This document shows, piece after piece, positions 43,445 through 55,035 of a stretch of 64,000 nt of DNA; the stretch's first letter is position 1; the number at the start of each line of letters is the position of its first letter. The notes beneath the pieces were generated by a model. The model was not told where the DNA came from, ran no database searches, and saw only the letters and a list, made by a program, of their open reading frames with translations. A program made the position numbers and the translations under genes. Origin of the DNA: Hetaerina americana (taxonomy: Eukaryota; Arthropoda; Insecta; Odonata; Calopterygidae); NCBI GenBank assembly GCA_022747635.1, contig JAKTNV010000023.1, positions 1,367,501 to 1,431,500 on the forward strand, written 5' to 3'.

Positions 43445-43555
43445 AAAATAACAAATTGTGAGTGTCCTTTCTTTGTGTCTCTATATTCTACAAATCTACA
43501 TCCGTGTTTTCATATTCATGTGCGTCGCCGAGGGGCGTTCCATTTCGAAGATATT

Positions 43556-43558
<3 letters not shown>

Positions 43559-43612
<54 letters not shown>

Positions 43613-43650
43613 TATATTTATATATATATATATGTATATGTATATATATT
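43559..43650. repeat. (TA)n array, interrupted
   Basis: TA-rich run to the right of the PLE; the last array of the second dense zone. Confidence 0.9.
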
Positions 43651-43654
43651 TTTT

Positions 43655-45379
43655 TATTTATAAACACACATGAGAACATGAATTCCTAATTAGGATAATC
43701 TATGCTTGTGATTCCCTTTGAAAAAATCCGAATTTTCAACGCAACTAACGGGATAAAAAATGAAAACGAGCCTCAAAATGTTCAACCCCCAGAGGAAATA
43801 GGACTGTAGAAACGCCCCGGTGCTCCGACACAGCTCATCGCATGCGCTACAGGCAGATGCTCATCAATCAGTTCGTGGGCCGAATAACTTGTATTTCACG
43901 GTTAAACGTGACGTCCCCGCCGTCAACATGATATTCAATAAATTCTTCCACGTTCCCGGCGCCGCGCGAGGAGGAGATATTATCGGAGGGCATCTAGGAT
44001 GCAAATGGCGGACTCCCGCTTCGCGATTGCGCTCCCACCGTTTCAGCACGGAGGGCTTTGAGCGATGCGGAGTTAATCACTGCTCGCGTCCTGCGCGGCG
44101 AAAATAGACCTCACCGAGGTCACCCCTGGCATCGCTGAGAGCAACTTGGAGAGCAGGGGCGAGGCGCAATTCCGGCGGAACGGAGAACCGGGGGACTTCA
44201 CTTGATGGCATACCCGTGCGTGAACCCGTCAAATGAAAAGAGGTTTCACGACGGAATGCGCTGAAGTCTCCTGGATTCTTCTCAGCGAGAACACTCACCT
44301 CGCCACTTCTGCTTGGATAAGAAAAAAAGCCCTCTAGTGTCATTCATCATCAGTGGTTATCAGTCCGGGTACTGGTTTGCTGCAGCTCTCTCCATCCCCT
44401 CATCTTCGAAGTCAGCCCATTTCAGTTTCTTAGTAAGTCGCTACGTTCACGCCTCTCAATATCTGCTTGGCATCTTCCATTCCGCGTCCTCTCCTGCGGA
44501 TTCTCTCCCTGTTTGAAGCCATCGGTAGACTGTTGCGCTCACGAGCGTCTCCAATGAGGCTCTCTTTAATGATTTACCATTTTTTTTGACAACGTATTCC
44601 CTCCTCTGCCCCCAAGTCTCAGATCTGCTAAGCCTATTCGATTCCCGTCATGGATCCGAGGCCTAATATTTCATTTTTTCTGCTTTCTTCTTCTCCTTTT
44701 TCCCCGTTGATTTCCTTGTTTATTTCTCGTAAAAATAGTTTATTGAATATCATAAAATATTACATTGATGTTATATTGTAAATATAAATTGCATCACGGC
44801 CTTTCTTCCTGGATTTCATCCTGAATATTTGTCTATTTATCTTCACGTAGAGTGACTGTGCTATTGTGCTCACTATGGCCCTATTTTATTTTTCCATTCC
44901 GTTCATCTTCCTTCCTATACTGCAAATTTCTACTCTTTTTCCAGTTTGGGTTGTACAACTTTATTGCCTCCTTGCGCCGTTCCAACGGCCTCGTTTTATC
45001 CTCGTTCACGGATGCAATTGAGCATATTTCAATTTATTCATCGTCGCTTTCCATGCGAGTAATAGTAAGGTCTTTCTTCTTTGCCAGTAACGCGATGAAA
45101 TTATTAGACCAAGCTAATTGTTTCTCCGTGGTTATAAAAAATGTAAGGAGATACAAATGTTCACTGCTCTTTTTTCTTCATTAATTTCTCATAGATTCAA
45201 ATCGTGTTTCTTTTGAGGTAAACCACTTCAATTTTTATTTTCATTTCAAAATTTAGTCAAACTTTTACCTCGATCCGCACCATCAAACTTTATATCGAAA
45301 GTGGAGAGGGAAGCAAACGTTGAATAGTCTACAAGTTTTGCATAAAAAGTATTGTTAACAATTTTTTCCTGACGTGTAC
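43655..45379. other. Unrecognised DNA
   Basis: A moderately GC-rich patch (about 43900-44300) and A/T-rich flanks. Open frames are short and show no known domain. Confidence 0.5.
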
Positions 45380-45800
45380 AGGAAGTGCTTGATACAGACC
45401 GTCGGCTAAGATTGCGCATGTTCTCAGATTTTATTGGCATTGATAAAATGATCGTGCACACCATTATCACTGAAAACTTTTTTATTGGAAGGATATGCGC
45501 TAAACTCGTTCCGAAGGTATTGCCGGACGACCGAAAGCATAGTCGAATGTCTGTTTGCGTACACAAGTCCTTCTGAAACACCTTGAAGAAGACCCAGACC
45601 TTTCGGACAGTCCCGACTTGCCATAAGCATGCAATTTCCCATTCCCAAAAGTGAAATCCTCCCTCATAGGACACCACTAAGGGACCCTAAGTGTCGTCAA
45701 AGAAGCTTGCACGCATACCCTTAGGGACCTTCCGGAACCCGCCTACCAGGGAGCCTTAGATTCGCGGAAAAGTCGCTGGCAAAAGTGTGTTGACGCTCAA
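45380..45800 (+). pseudogene. Internally deleted mariner transposase remnant
   Basis: 45385-45576 reads TDRRLRLRMFSDFIGIDKM and ICAKLVPKVLPDDRK, the second helix-turn-helix and linker of a mariner. The catalytic centre is missing. In other frames 45645-45800 reads PKVKSSLIGHH, then VVKEACTHTLRDLPEPAYQG and SRWQKCVDAQ, the C-terminal region. No terminal repeats were found. Confidence 0.72.
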
Positions 45801-45814
45801 TATATAATTAATAA

Positions 45815-48800
45815 TGTCATTAATAATACCACACTCCTCATTCTTAATGTGGCTTTGAAGAATTTTGAGGGATATTAGCATTATCTTAAACGAATCTATT
45901 TTTCTGAAACATTTCTTGATACTTTTTATACAAACGATGTAGGTAAATCATGTATGTTAGCATTTCGTATCGCCATTTTCCTCTTTTATCCTACTTTTTA
46001 CAGTGAATAAATCCCGTTAGACTGTGATCTTGGTTTGACGTTTAATTACTGTAAAATATTTACCATGGCCAAAGATCTTCATCTTGGGTAATCGGACAAG
46101 CCACTGTAGCCTGCTGGCTTTCTTCTTTTGTGTATACATTTCTCTGACCCATTTGGACAAATTGATCTTATCCAACTTTCCTGCCTTTACAAGCTGATAA
46201 AATGAGCAGGAGAATTTTTTCAATCCCTATGCCCTCTTCTCATTATTTTATCATGTAAAAACCATTCTCTATGACATAAAATTCGTTCTGCAATCTAGGG
46301 TCGCATTTTATATCTTCATTAACGACCTATTTTAGTGCTATTTCATTCAATTCTAAAGTGTATTCAGATTTTGTATCCTCAATTTTTCTATGCCCTAATC
46401 ACCAATTTTTCCTTATCATTCGTAAAAGAAATCGCAATTTTTATGATAGTATCTGAGGTTGGGTACGGTCCCTTTTTCCTTACAGCAGGTTGCGAGGTCA
46501 TTCGTAGACTGGGAAGTGCATGCACTTTTTTCATTTTCCCTGAATTATTCTCTTCTTCGAAAGATTATTTTTTGCATTTTTGCTTCTTATTTTTTGCGTA
46601 TTTACATTCTCTTCTCCACCAGGTCCGATTCTACTTTTGTTTGGTTTTTCGCATCTCTCTCTCTCTCTCAACAACCCTCCTTTTCCCCCGCGTTCTCTCA
46701 TGCGGTCTCGTCTGCCTTCAACCAATTCTTTCAATTTTATCCTCTTTAATTTCAGATGATGTTGAAATGAAAGAAGTAAATGCGTAATTCCACACGAATT
46801 TCATTAAAACACGACCTAGGCTTCGATGTTAGACGTAATCATAACATGAGCTACTTCTTTCATTTCAATATCTTATGTAGACTCCATGAAGTAACGCCTG
46901 AGAAAACAAATTAAACAAATAAATTGAAGAACTAAGAATATATTCCCTTACCTTGAGGCTTTCATTTACTAGCGGTTCTCTTCTCAGCTATTTCAATTTC
47001 TGATGGCTTTTAACCATTATTCAAGATTCTATTAATTTCGTTCTATTCCGATAGTATCGACAATATACGTCATAAAACCACTTTTCTCATCCTCAATTTG
47101 ATTTTGGAATTCATATTCTAAAATATGGCCATGCTATTCTGTCACCTGTTACTCTCCAAGAACATCAACTACCAAAATTAATGTCTAAAACATTCGTTTA
47201 CCACTACGGTACCATAGTGGGAGAGAAACCAAATCAGTCTCTCTTATCTTTGCTTAACTCTACTTTATTTCTCTATGGTTGAATTGGTTTTGAACTCAAA
47301 TTGAAAATATTCACTTTGAGAATGAACACTGAGTGCCACTTGCCACTCATACATGCCTAACCTGAGAGAGAAGTGGCAGGGATATATTTTTCCTCACACA
47401 AAAAACTGCTGGGGATATTGAGCGAAAATTTCTATCCACACCTGTTCAATATGGAGATAGGGATACCTACTTGAGAATTATAATATTGTGATTCAGGCTT
47501 TTTACAGGATATGCTAGGCAAAAACTATGCCAAATGATCTTTCGCTGCTCTGTGACGCATTTAGACCTCTTGACAAATATTTTTATCCCAGCGTTGAATT
47601 AATGCATGCTCACGGCATCCCCGTGCCGATGAATATTTAGTATTAGCCTAGAGCATTAGTTTTGAAGGATATATTGGCTATTTTGTGATTCAAAACAACT
47701 TCAAATCGTGATCGATGTAAAAATGTTTTCTCATAAATGCAGGCTGTATTATTAAGTAAATGCGTGCATATTCCTTCCCGTTGAGCTTCCCCCTCTTAGA
47801 ATATGTGATTCCTGAAGAGAAGAAGTTCTCAGTGCCCTCTGTCGAGCACAGGTTGCATCGTGTTTGAAGAAGAAGTGGGGCGTGACGATTATTTCTATTT
47901 TTCATTTTTCAGAGGGTTTTGTGCCGCCTGTACTCGGCACATCCTTCCTTTCTCCTCTCTCTAACATCTACGCAACTCTACGTACTCAATCAGTCTGAAA
48001 AATCCGGATGATTTACCTTGCGAGACCTGCTATAACGGGGTCGAAATAAAGTTGATTTTGGTAATGACGAGTGCGCGAGTGTTCAAGCCGAGGCCTAGCA
48101 ACCGCGATGTCTGAAAACGGAAGGGAGGCGGGACTTCCCAAAATGGTTGGTTATCTGATGCCCACGGCTTCCACTCTGCTCACGACTCGTTCGGCTCAGC
48201 TCACGAAAAATGGATCTTCGAAGGCGAGGTGGCCTCCAAGAGTATATAAGCATAAAAGTGACATTCATCCACTCCCTCGTGCGCCCGCCCGCTCATGACT
48301 CGCCGCCGATCCTGTATAACGTGCCCGTGAAGGATTGCCAGCGGCTTTCTTGAGACCCGCTCCAGCCTCGGCGATGCACTTATTTGGTTGATGCTTACGT
48401 CTTCCGCCTTGGAGGATTTAGAGCCCACGATTCGGAGTGCCCGCTCGTCCAGGAGCGGTGGACTGAAATAATTTACGAGGACGTTCTAATGCATAACGTT
48501 CAATGGGATTTCAAAGGATCTACCGCAGCGTCCGCGTGATAAGCTCCCTCGAAAGTGACGTCGGTCTTCCCACGGCACGTCCGTCCCCTGCTTCGTGCGT
48601 AACAATGAAGTATGAACAAAAATTAGACGGTGATACCCAATCTTACTTGAGCGCCGAAACGGGAATGAGTCGAAGGGATGAAGAGGAACAAGTGTCAACT
48701 CATATGCGGCGGTGTATGTCGTGGCGACTCACTCTACATATCAGCGGCGGAACGACCGGAATCGAGTGAATAAAATGAAAACGTTCTAACTCCATATGAA

Positions 48801-49635
48801 GATTAAGGTCAGGATAAATACTGCGCACAAAAATATACGTTCAAAGGTCCAATCAAGGTAATATTTAAGGCAAATTTCTCATTTTCCGTCCCCGGCGATC
48901 TTGGAGATGCTCCCTGTTATCTCTATTGGGCTTATAATCAGATTTCCCAGGAGTAGAACCACCTCTCACCACACAAAACCGACAAAAAGAAATTAAAGTA
49001 ATCGATATAATGCGAACTTACGACTAATGACGGAGTACGATAGGAAAGACGTGATGCGTGCTAGGCAATATCGTCCAAAACTATTTGAGCGCAAGACTTG
49101 CAACTCCCGCCTAGGTTTCAATTGCAAGGATGGATAGATGTTCACACGAGTATTCCTTACATTCCTTTTTCCAATTTTAACAATTCACAATCGTATCGAT
49201 ATAAATTTATAATTTCAATGATCGATATACCAAATATATCTGGATTCTCACCTACGAGAATTTGTACCAGCCCTCAGACGTTTATGTAAATCGTGAGTCC
49301 ACATTAGTAATCAGAAAAGAATACATGATATTCATGGGAGAACAGACACTGCAGATGCTCGAAACATTTACCTGTTTATGAAAGAGTCGGGCCACATTTC
49401 TCCTGTCTTGGAGGCAGTTTATCGTTCTAGTGAATTTTAGCAAGGTGCTTTCTTGGACTCAAAAATGAGGAATTTTGACAGAAGTTTACCAAATTAGAGC
49501 CTTGGGCCCTTTGCGAATGTAATTTACGAGGTGAACTTTACAGTATATTTCCTGGAAGTATACGTCTTTAAATAGCTCGACTTGGTGAAACTTTATCTTC
49601 TAGACTAAATAAACTGAACAACACCACAGCCTTCT
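45815..49635. other. Unrecognised DNA
   Basis: A long stretch without supported genes. A hydrophobic, T-rich open frame at 46335-46787 and several frames at 48070-48770 have no recognisable domains and look like chance. Confidence 0.5.
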
Positions 49636-49639
49636 TGCC

Positions 49640-49915
49640 GAAGGGTGGTTTGTTATCGAAGGGCGCGGAGTAGTAGCTCACCTGGCCTTAGGGCTAAGGG
49701 CATAGACGTTTCGAGTGGATTGGGAACTTCTTTTTCCTGTGTCGTCGACAGTTTCCCGGAAAGATTCGGTTCCAATATCACCTCAGCGCCTAGTCCGGAC
49801 TCTAATATATCGAGCACAATTCCGGACGTTTCTGGCCTAACCAGAGGTTTCCGGAGGTCAGACCTGGATTTGAACCCAGGACCCTCCGATATCTGATTGC
49901 ATAGTCCCCTCACTA
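49640..49915 (-). repeat. tRNA-derived SINE-like repeat, family E
   Basis: On the minus strand GGTCCTGGGTTCAAATCCAG forms a good T-arm with box B, preceded by an A-box-like GACTAGTGAGGGGACTATG. The body continues to about 49640. A single copy in the window. Confidence 0.55.
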
Positions 49916-50513
49916 GTCAAACCTTTCTACCCTAAGTTTTACGCGTTGGCTGAAGGAATGTGGTGTTTCATTTTACTAGGAGACTAAGCGGACATTATGG
50001 GAAAAGTCAACCCCAGCCGTACTCTTATAAATGGACAAAGGATGGGTGAGGGAAGTTAGACAAGATATATGCAGTAAATCAATAAAAGATATAACTAAAA
50101 TTAAAAATAAAATAAATATAATAAAAATAGAAAACATAATAAATAGATAACGCAAACGGTTTGAAGCAAGATATGTCTGGCTAAGTTTTACTAGATAGCA
50201 TTGACCCTCGCCCTTGTCCCACCCTCAGCAGTCACGGGCTAACGAGATAATTATCTCTGCGCCTGCTGCCCGTCGGTCACACGTAATGAAATGGAAAAAA
50301 TGCAAATTAATCACATACTCTCTAGGCTGGATATACTAAACAGCATTGATCCTTATTAGTCTCAAGCACTCATACTCTATCAGGGCTTCCAAGAGGTTTC
50401 CCTCTGCGCCAGGGGGTCCACCAATCACACGTAATAAAATAAAATTGAAATAATTATAGATGAAAATTAATCACGAAAAAGCAATCATTTAACAACTAAT
50501 AAGTCGGTTAGGA

Positions 50514-50600
50514 TGGGGGGGGGGGGGGGTGTGGGGAATGGTCATGTTAAGGATTTGGGTTGTTTTGGGGGCCGGGGAAAAGTGGGGGGGGGGGGGTGCG
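50514..50600 (+). other. G-run cluster, possible G-quadruplex
   Basis: Runs of 13 or more G at about 50517-50529 and 50585-50597, with shorter GGGG runs between, satisfy the pattern for G-quadruplex formation on the plus strand. Confidence 0.6.
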
Positions 50601-50621
50601 CGGGTGGCAATAGAGGCCTAG

Positions 50622-50945
50622 TCAATAGTGGTGATTTTTCCGAGTGGAAGAGTTCTGGTGTTTTGTTAAGGAGATTAAGGATGATGAGATGGGGCCCTGG
50701 TCATTGTTCATGAGTTTACTTTTTGAGCAGGGGATGTGGATGCTTTCGTAATAGTCTAATAAATGGTTCGGTGCTGTGCCAATGAGTTTTAAATTTTTCA
50801 AATCAATTTTGTATGAGTGTTGATGCACATGTTCCGAGACCGCCGATCTTTCGGTATGACCTAGTCTGTAGCAAGCCATGTGTTCATTAAATCGTGTGAG
50901 GATATTTCTACGTATTTGTCCAATGTCAGATTGGTCACCCCCCAT
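50622..50945 (-). pseudogene. PLE GIY-YIG endonuclease fragment
   Basis: The minus strand reads DIGQIRRNILTRFNEHMACY, RLGHTERSAVSEHV and later LLDYYESIHI. This corresponds to the second half of the GIY-YIG motif (here IGQ), the Arg helix and the Glu-containing helix of PLE endonucleases. The beginning of the domain and the polymerase are missing. It differs from the PLE at 42-43 kb (IGQ against VGE), so it belongs to another PLE family. Confidence 0.75.
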
Positions 50946-51045
50946 TCTAAACGACTTTTCACCACAACTCCTTCCTCCCCCTTTTTACCGTTACATTACA
51001 CACAGTATATATAAGTCACCACACACGAGACGGCATCATTCCTTC

Positions 51046-51080
51046 ACTGAAGAGGACTGCTTTGCAGTCGAAACTCTGTC
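51046..51080 (+). other. Hammerhead-like core in PLE-type 3' region
   Basis: CTGAAGA, one extra G, stem GACTGC/GCAGTC with loop TTT, then GAAAC, a short AC/GT stem III and C. The catalytic bases fit the hammerhead consensus. Stem I pairs poorly. Confidence 0.45.
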
Positions 51081-51916
51081 CGCTTCTGGGCACTTCCCTT
51101 ACCTTTCCACAAAGTGCGAGTCACAGTACTAGTGTCGGAAGAGATACCACGGTAGACCTTGAGTTTTGCAAGGGTTAGGGCGTCTTCGCAAACCCAAGCA
51201 AGTGAGTGATTGGCGGGCCACTGGCGCAGAAGGAAAAACCTCTCGAAAGCCCTAATTGAGTGTGAGCTCAATTGCTCTCGTTAGCCCCTGACTGCAGAGT
51301 GTTTGACAAGGGCGAAGGTCAATGCTCTCCAGTAAAACTTAGCCAGATATATTTTGGCTCTAGACGTTTGTGTTATCTATTTATTTATTTTTAGTATATT
51401 TATTTTATTCATTTTATTTTTAATTTTAGTTATATTTTTTTATTGATTTATTGCATATATCTTCTCTAATTTCCCTCACCATTCCTTTGCCCATTAAAAG
51501 AGTACGGCAAGGGTTGACTCTTCCCATAATATTCATACGGCAGTAGTTAACGTTCGCCTAATGGTCTAAGCGGACATTTCAATTTCTTTCGATACCATTC
51601 ACATTCTTCCGGTAACTTCTTCCAAGTTTAGGGAAACCAGTTTCATGTCGCAAACGAAAGCCTTAAAGGCTTTAGAATGTAATGCACGATTTCCAGTTCC
51701 CACCTTTTATTATTAATTGGTAAATTAACCCAACCATTACTTCGATGCGGATTATTCTACGGGTATATTCACTCAGTAGTTTTTCTTGTAAAAAATAAAT
51801 TTTTCCACAAATTATTTAACTTATTCAAAGAGTATCAGATTTTTTCTGCCCAAGGACCATCAACATTTCAGTCGAAATATATCAGTGAAGAATGAATGTA
51901 AATTTGAGATACACTA

Positions 51917-52660
51917 TACGAGGGGGGACACTAAAGTAACGGAAATTGGGCTGCGGTGGAGAGCGAGAGTGGGGGAAGCCTTAATTCAGCCGGTCGTACG
52001 TCAGGCTCACGCCTCCTGCGTCAATATGCGCAGCGCCGTCGCTGTGACTGGATCGGTCCGTCCGTGAGAGCTGTTTCGGTGAAACAACATTTTTCATTTC
52101 GGCGAAAAAAGTGATGGCGGATTATCAAGAGCAACGCGCTGCAGTGAAATTTTGTTCCCTGTTGGGGAAATCAGCCGCTAAAACTATTGCAATGCTCAAG
52201 AGAGCTTATGGGGAAGCTGCCCTAAGCAAAACCAGAGTCACAGGTAGTTTAAGCGTTTTAAAAATGGTGAAAAGGCAATTGAAGACCAACCCCGTTCAGG
52301 CCGCCCTTCAGCATCAAGAAATGAGGAAAACGTCGGCAAAATCAATGCCCTCATTCGTGAAGTCCGTTGCAGAACCATTGATCAACTCTGTGAGATGTCT
52401 AGAGTGTCATGGAGTTCAATTCAGAGGATTCTATCTGAAAATTTGTACATGAAAGGGCAGCAAAATTTGTCCCAACTCCGTGATGCAGTTGTCGACCAAA
52501 AACGGCATGACATCGATTTTTCTCCCCCCTACTCACCGGATTTAGCTCCTTGTGACTTCTTTTTGTTCCCCAGGCTTAAAAGGGACATGAAACGAAAGCG
52601 TTTTGACACTATGGAGGAGGTAAAACAATCTTGTTGTCACGCACGAAGAAATTAATTCCT
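51917..52660 (+). mobile_element. Mariner remnant, left end kept, right end lost
   Basis: TA (51917-51918) is followed by CGAGGGGGGACACTAAAGTA, a mariner-type terminus unlike the others here. The transposase gene follows about 190 bp later. No matching inverted end was found downstream to 52900, so the right end is truncated or decayed. Confidence 0.72.
52111..52655 (+). pseudogene. Mariner transposase, catalytic middle deleted
   Basis: 52111-52260 encodes the N-terminal DNA-binding region (QRAAVKFCSLLGKSAAKTIA, then LSKTRV). After a frameshift, 52330-52450 encodes the second helix-turn-helix (CEMSRVSWSSIQRILSENL). It then jumps to SPPYSPDLAPCDFFLFPRLK near 52530, which holds the third catalytic Asp. 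The first two catalytic Asp regions are deleted. It ends early in a stop after EEVKQ. Confidence 0.82.
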
Positions 52661-52739
52661 GACCTGAGACATCCTCAAGAAATACGCGTGTACTCTCTTA
52701 CGTAACGTTCCCTTCTGAGGTTTTCATTTCAACTATACC

Positions 52740-52862
52740 TGCATAATACCCCGCAAGCCGCCGCAAGGGCGTGTGGCCGGGGGTGTCAGGTGAACCGTGA
52801 AAGAGAACTAAACCACATGCAAACCTTCACCCACAGTGGCATATACATTCATGCAAAACCCC
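52740..52862 (-). repeat. SINE-like repeat, family C, copy 2
   Basis: The reverse complement aligns with 150-285. Shared blocks include GGGGTATTATG, CACACGCCCTT and CATGTGGTTTAGTT. Confidence 0.55.
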
Positions 52863-53227
52863 TTTCAGCTTACACGCATGCAAATACATATAATAAGAAG
52901 CGATATTCCAATACCATACGGACATGCAACATACAACGGTCTCCTCCCCGAGGACACCGCTAGGAATAACATGACTTCGTCAAGTACGGCAATAATCGGC
53001 ATCAAATATACTATTTGGTTCGTGGAGAATTTAATCCTTAGATAGCGAGAGACTAAACAGATCCACGCTAGAAATTCACATTTATTTATCCCAAGAGGAG
53101 TTCCAAACTCCAAGCGCGACATTGAGACACGATAGCATTATCTGTCACACTGACAAACGCACTGAAACATAACTTTAGCTAGCAAGTAAACTCCGGCGAA
53201 AACTTAAAGAGATGTAGGGATGGATGA

Positions 53228-53283
53228 GGGTATTCAGAAGACGGAGTCTACTTCGATGCTTTAAAGAAGTAAATTACATATAC
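53228..53283 (-). repeat. 56-bp fragment matching the CR1-like 3' region
   Basis: Nearly identical to 55049-55104 (TTCAGAAGACGGAGTCTACT and the following bases). It appears to be a small separated piece of the CR1-like 3' end. Confidence 0.7.
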
Positions 53284-53990
53284 AATGATTTCCGTTGTCA
53301 AGTAACTGTTAAGCCCATTTTTATAATAAAAATACTCTTTTTTAAACAGAACTATTGTTGAATGCAACCGGCTTCCTGGAGGTTTGCTTGAGCCCTTTCC
53401 ATCCACTTTTATGAGTTTTAAGAATAAGTGCAAAGCAGCCACTGGGTGATAAACTTTATTGGTCAGTGCTTTTTATACCAATGTACTTATTAGACATACT
53501 GTTCTGTACGTGATGTGGACGACGTGAAACGTTTTATTGCAAAAGTGGATGATGTGTTAGCGGTGTTTTATTTTGAACGTTAAATGAAACTGAAGAGTGC
53601 GTGATCATGGGCGGAGTGCGGCGATGGACGGTGCGTTGTACTTATGGTGTGAACCTAGCCTAGCCCATGTGTGACGGTAAAGGTGCGGTTGGTAATCTGA
53701 AAGTGTCATTGTGTATGAGAGCATTTTGTCTCATATCTGTTCTTCTTGTGTTTATGTATGTATGTATGTTGGACGAGTGACCGTTGACCAGTCTTGATCG
53801 TTGTCGCCAGGACAATTGCCTCATTGCGTCGAGATTTATATAATAATAATATTAATAATTTTTTACCCTCACGTAGTTTGCTTCTTTAGAGGAGCAAACA
53901 ATGACTTTGACCCTTCTCAATGATAAAAATGGCTTTGGTCCTGGAAGTACTTCCTTCATGACACCAATTACGTATCAGATTCCATTTGAA

Positions 53991-54158
53991 ACACCAAATC
54001 GGAAGAATCCGGGCGAGCGACGGCGAAAGCCTGCGTTAGGATCTCTGAGCCGCTCAATAAGAAGCTGCTCCTAAGAAAGAATAGGTAGGTAGAGTTTAAT
54101 TACACAGTATAGTAAACTGCGAATCGCCTTGTCTACTTATTAATTAAGGAAGGACTTG
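53991..54158. repeat. 168-bp direct repeat, copy 1
   Basis: About 97% identical by eye to 54868-55035 and the same length, 877 bp apart in the same orientation. It is non-coding. It may be a short non-autonomous element or a duplicated 3' UTR segment. Confidence 0.85.
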
Positions 54159-54163
54159 TATTT

Positions 54164-54866
54164 GGCTCTTATTCGTTCTAGTATTGTATTTAATGTGATG
54201 ATAATATGAGCTCTTTCTCCCCGCCTCATCGCCCTGTGTTTCATTCCAGAAGAAAAGCTAAATAATTAATTAATTTCGACCTAAAGAGAGATGCATTGTC
54301 AGGTAAAATATTCCCTGGAATCCGTTAGTACGTGCAAACCTTGTGCTTCAGGGGTACGATGTTGGTCTTCCTTTTACTGAGATTATAAAAAACAATTTGT
54401 TATAAGCGCCCTCGTGACTAGAATGACGGTATTCCAATGAACTCAACACGTGACTTTCCCTGAGTGATCTACGAAAAACATCCCCTCAGGGGCGGGTAGC
54501 AATTCCAGCTAAATGAAAGCCTATATATTGATTGCAGCTATGTTTCTCCCGCTGGCAGTCTTGGGACTCACTCGCATATTTTGCGACATCATCTCGCAAC
54601 CCTTTCCAGAAAAAGTTCCGATTCCTTATCTAAAGGGTCCTTTGATCCCAAGTAGCCTCTACACATCACGTCATATTTACAGAGTATCTATACGTAGTAT
54701 TTAATTATAACCTGACCGAGATCGAGGGTTAGAACTCACCTTTTCTCAATTGTCGAATTCTGGAACAACATTAGACCCCTCTCATCAATTTCCAACTGCC
54801 CCAATTTCTATCCTGCCTTGACGGCTCTAAAGAGTATCCTATATATTTTGAACTTCCTTATCGTTG
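54164..54866. other. Unique DNA between the 168-bp repeats
   Basis: No gene is supported. A 63-codon frame at 54513-54704 starts with a sequence resembling a signal peptide (MKAYILIAAMFLPLAVLG), but nothing else supports a gene. Confidence 0.4.
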
Positions 54867-54867
54867 A

Positions 54868-55035
54868 ACACCAAATCGGAAGAATCCGGGCGAGGGACGG
54901 CGAAAGCCTGCGTTAGGATCTCTGAGCCGCTCAATAAGAAGCTGCTCCTAAGAAAGAATAGGTAGGTAGAGTTTAATTACACAGTATAGTAAACTGCGAA
55001 TCGCCTTGTCTGCTTATTAATTAAGGAAGAACTTG
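54868..55035. repeat. 168-bp direct repeat, copy 2
   Basis: The second copy of the repeat at 53991. It lies directly beside the 3' end of the CR1-like element. Confidence 0.85.

Larger units (their letters stand above)
41628..43512. mobile_element. Penelope-like element as an inverted pair
   Basis: About 505 bp at 41628-42135 is the reverse complement of about 42995-43512. The plus-oriented copy runs from reverse transcriptase (42202) through the GIY-YIG region to a 3' UTR with a hammerhead-like core. The minus-oriented copy is shorter, with polymerase sequence fused directly to GIY-YIG sequence. PLEs are known for such 5'-truncated inverted companions. TA arrays flank both sides, and all copies carry disablements. 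Confidence 0.8.
49984..51578. mobile_element. Inverted-arm element carrying PLE parts, with 13-bp flanking direct repeat
   Basis: CTAAGCGGACATT occurs in the same orientation at 49984-49996 and 51566-51578, fitting a target duplication. Inside, the left arm (about 49997-50440) is the imperfect reverse complement of the right arm (about 51190-51545). Between them lie a minus-strand PLE GIY-YIG fragment and a plus-strand PLE-like 3' region with a hammerhead-like core. The arms contain A/T-rich stretches and no coding sequence. Confidence 0.72.

Noticed and set aside
46335..46787. 150-codon hydrophobic frame resembling a membrane protein
   Set aside because: Hydrophobicity follows from T-rich sequence; no family resemblance and no context.
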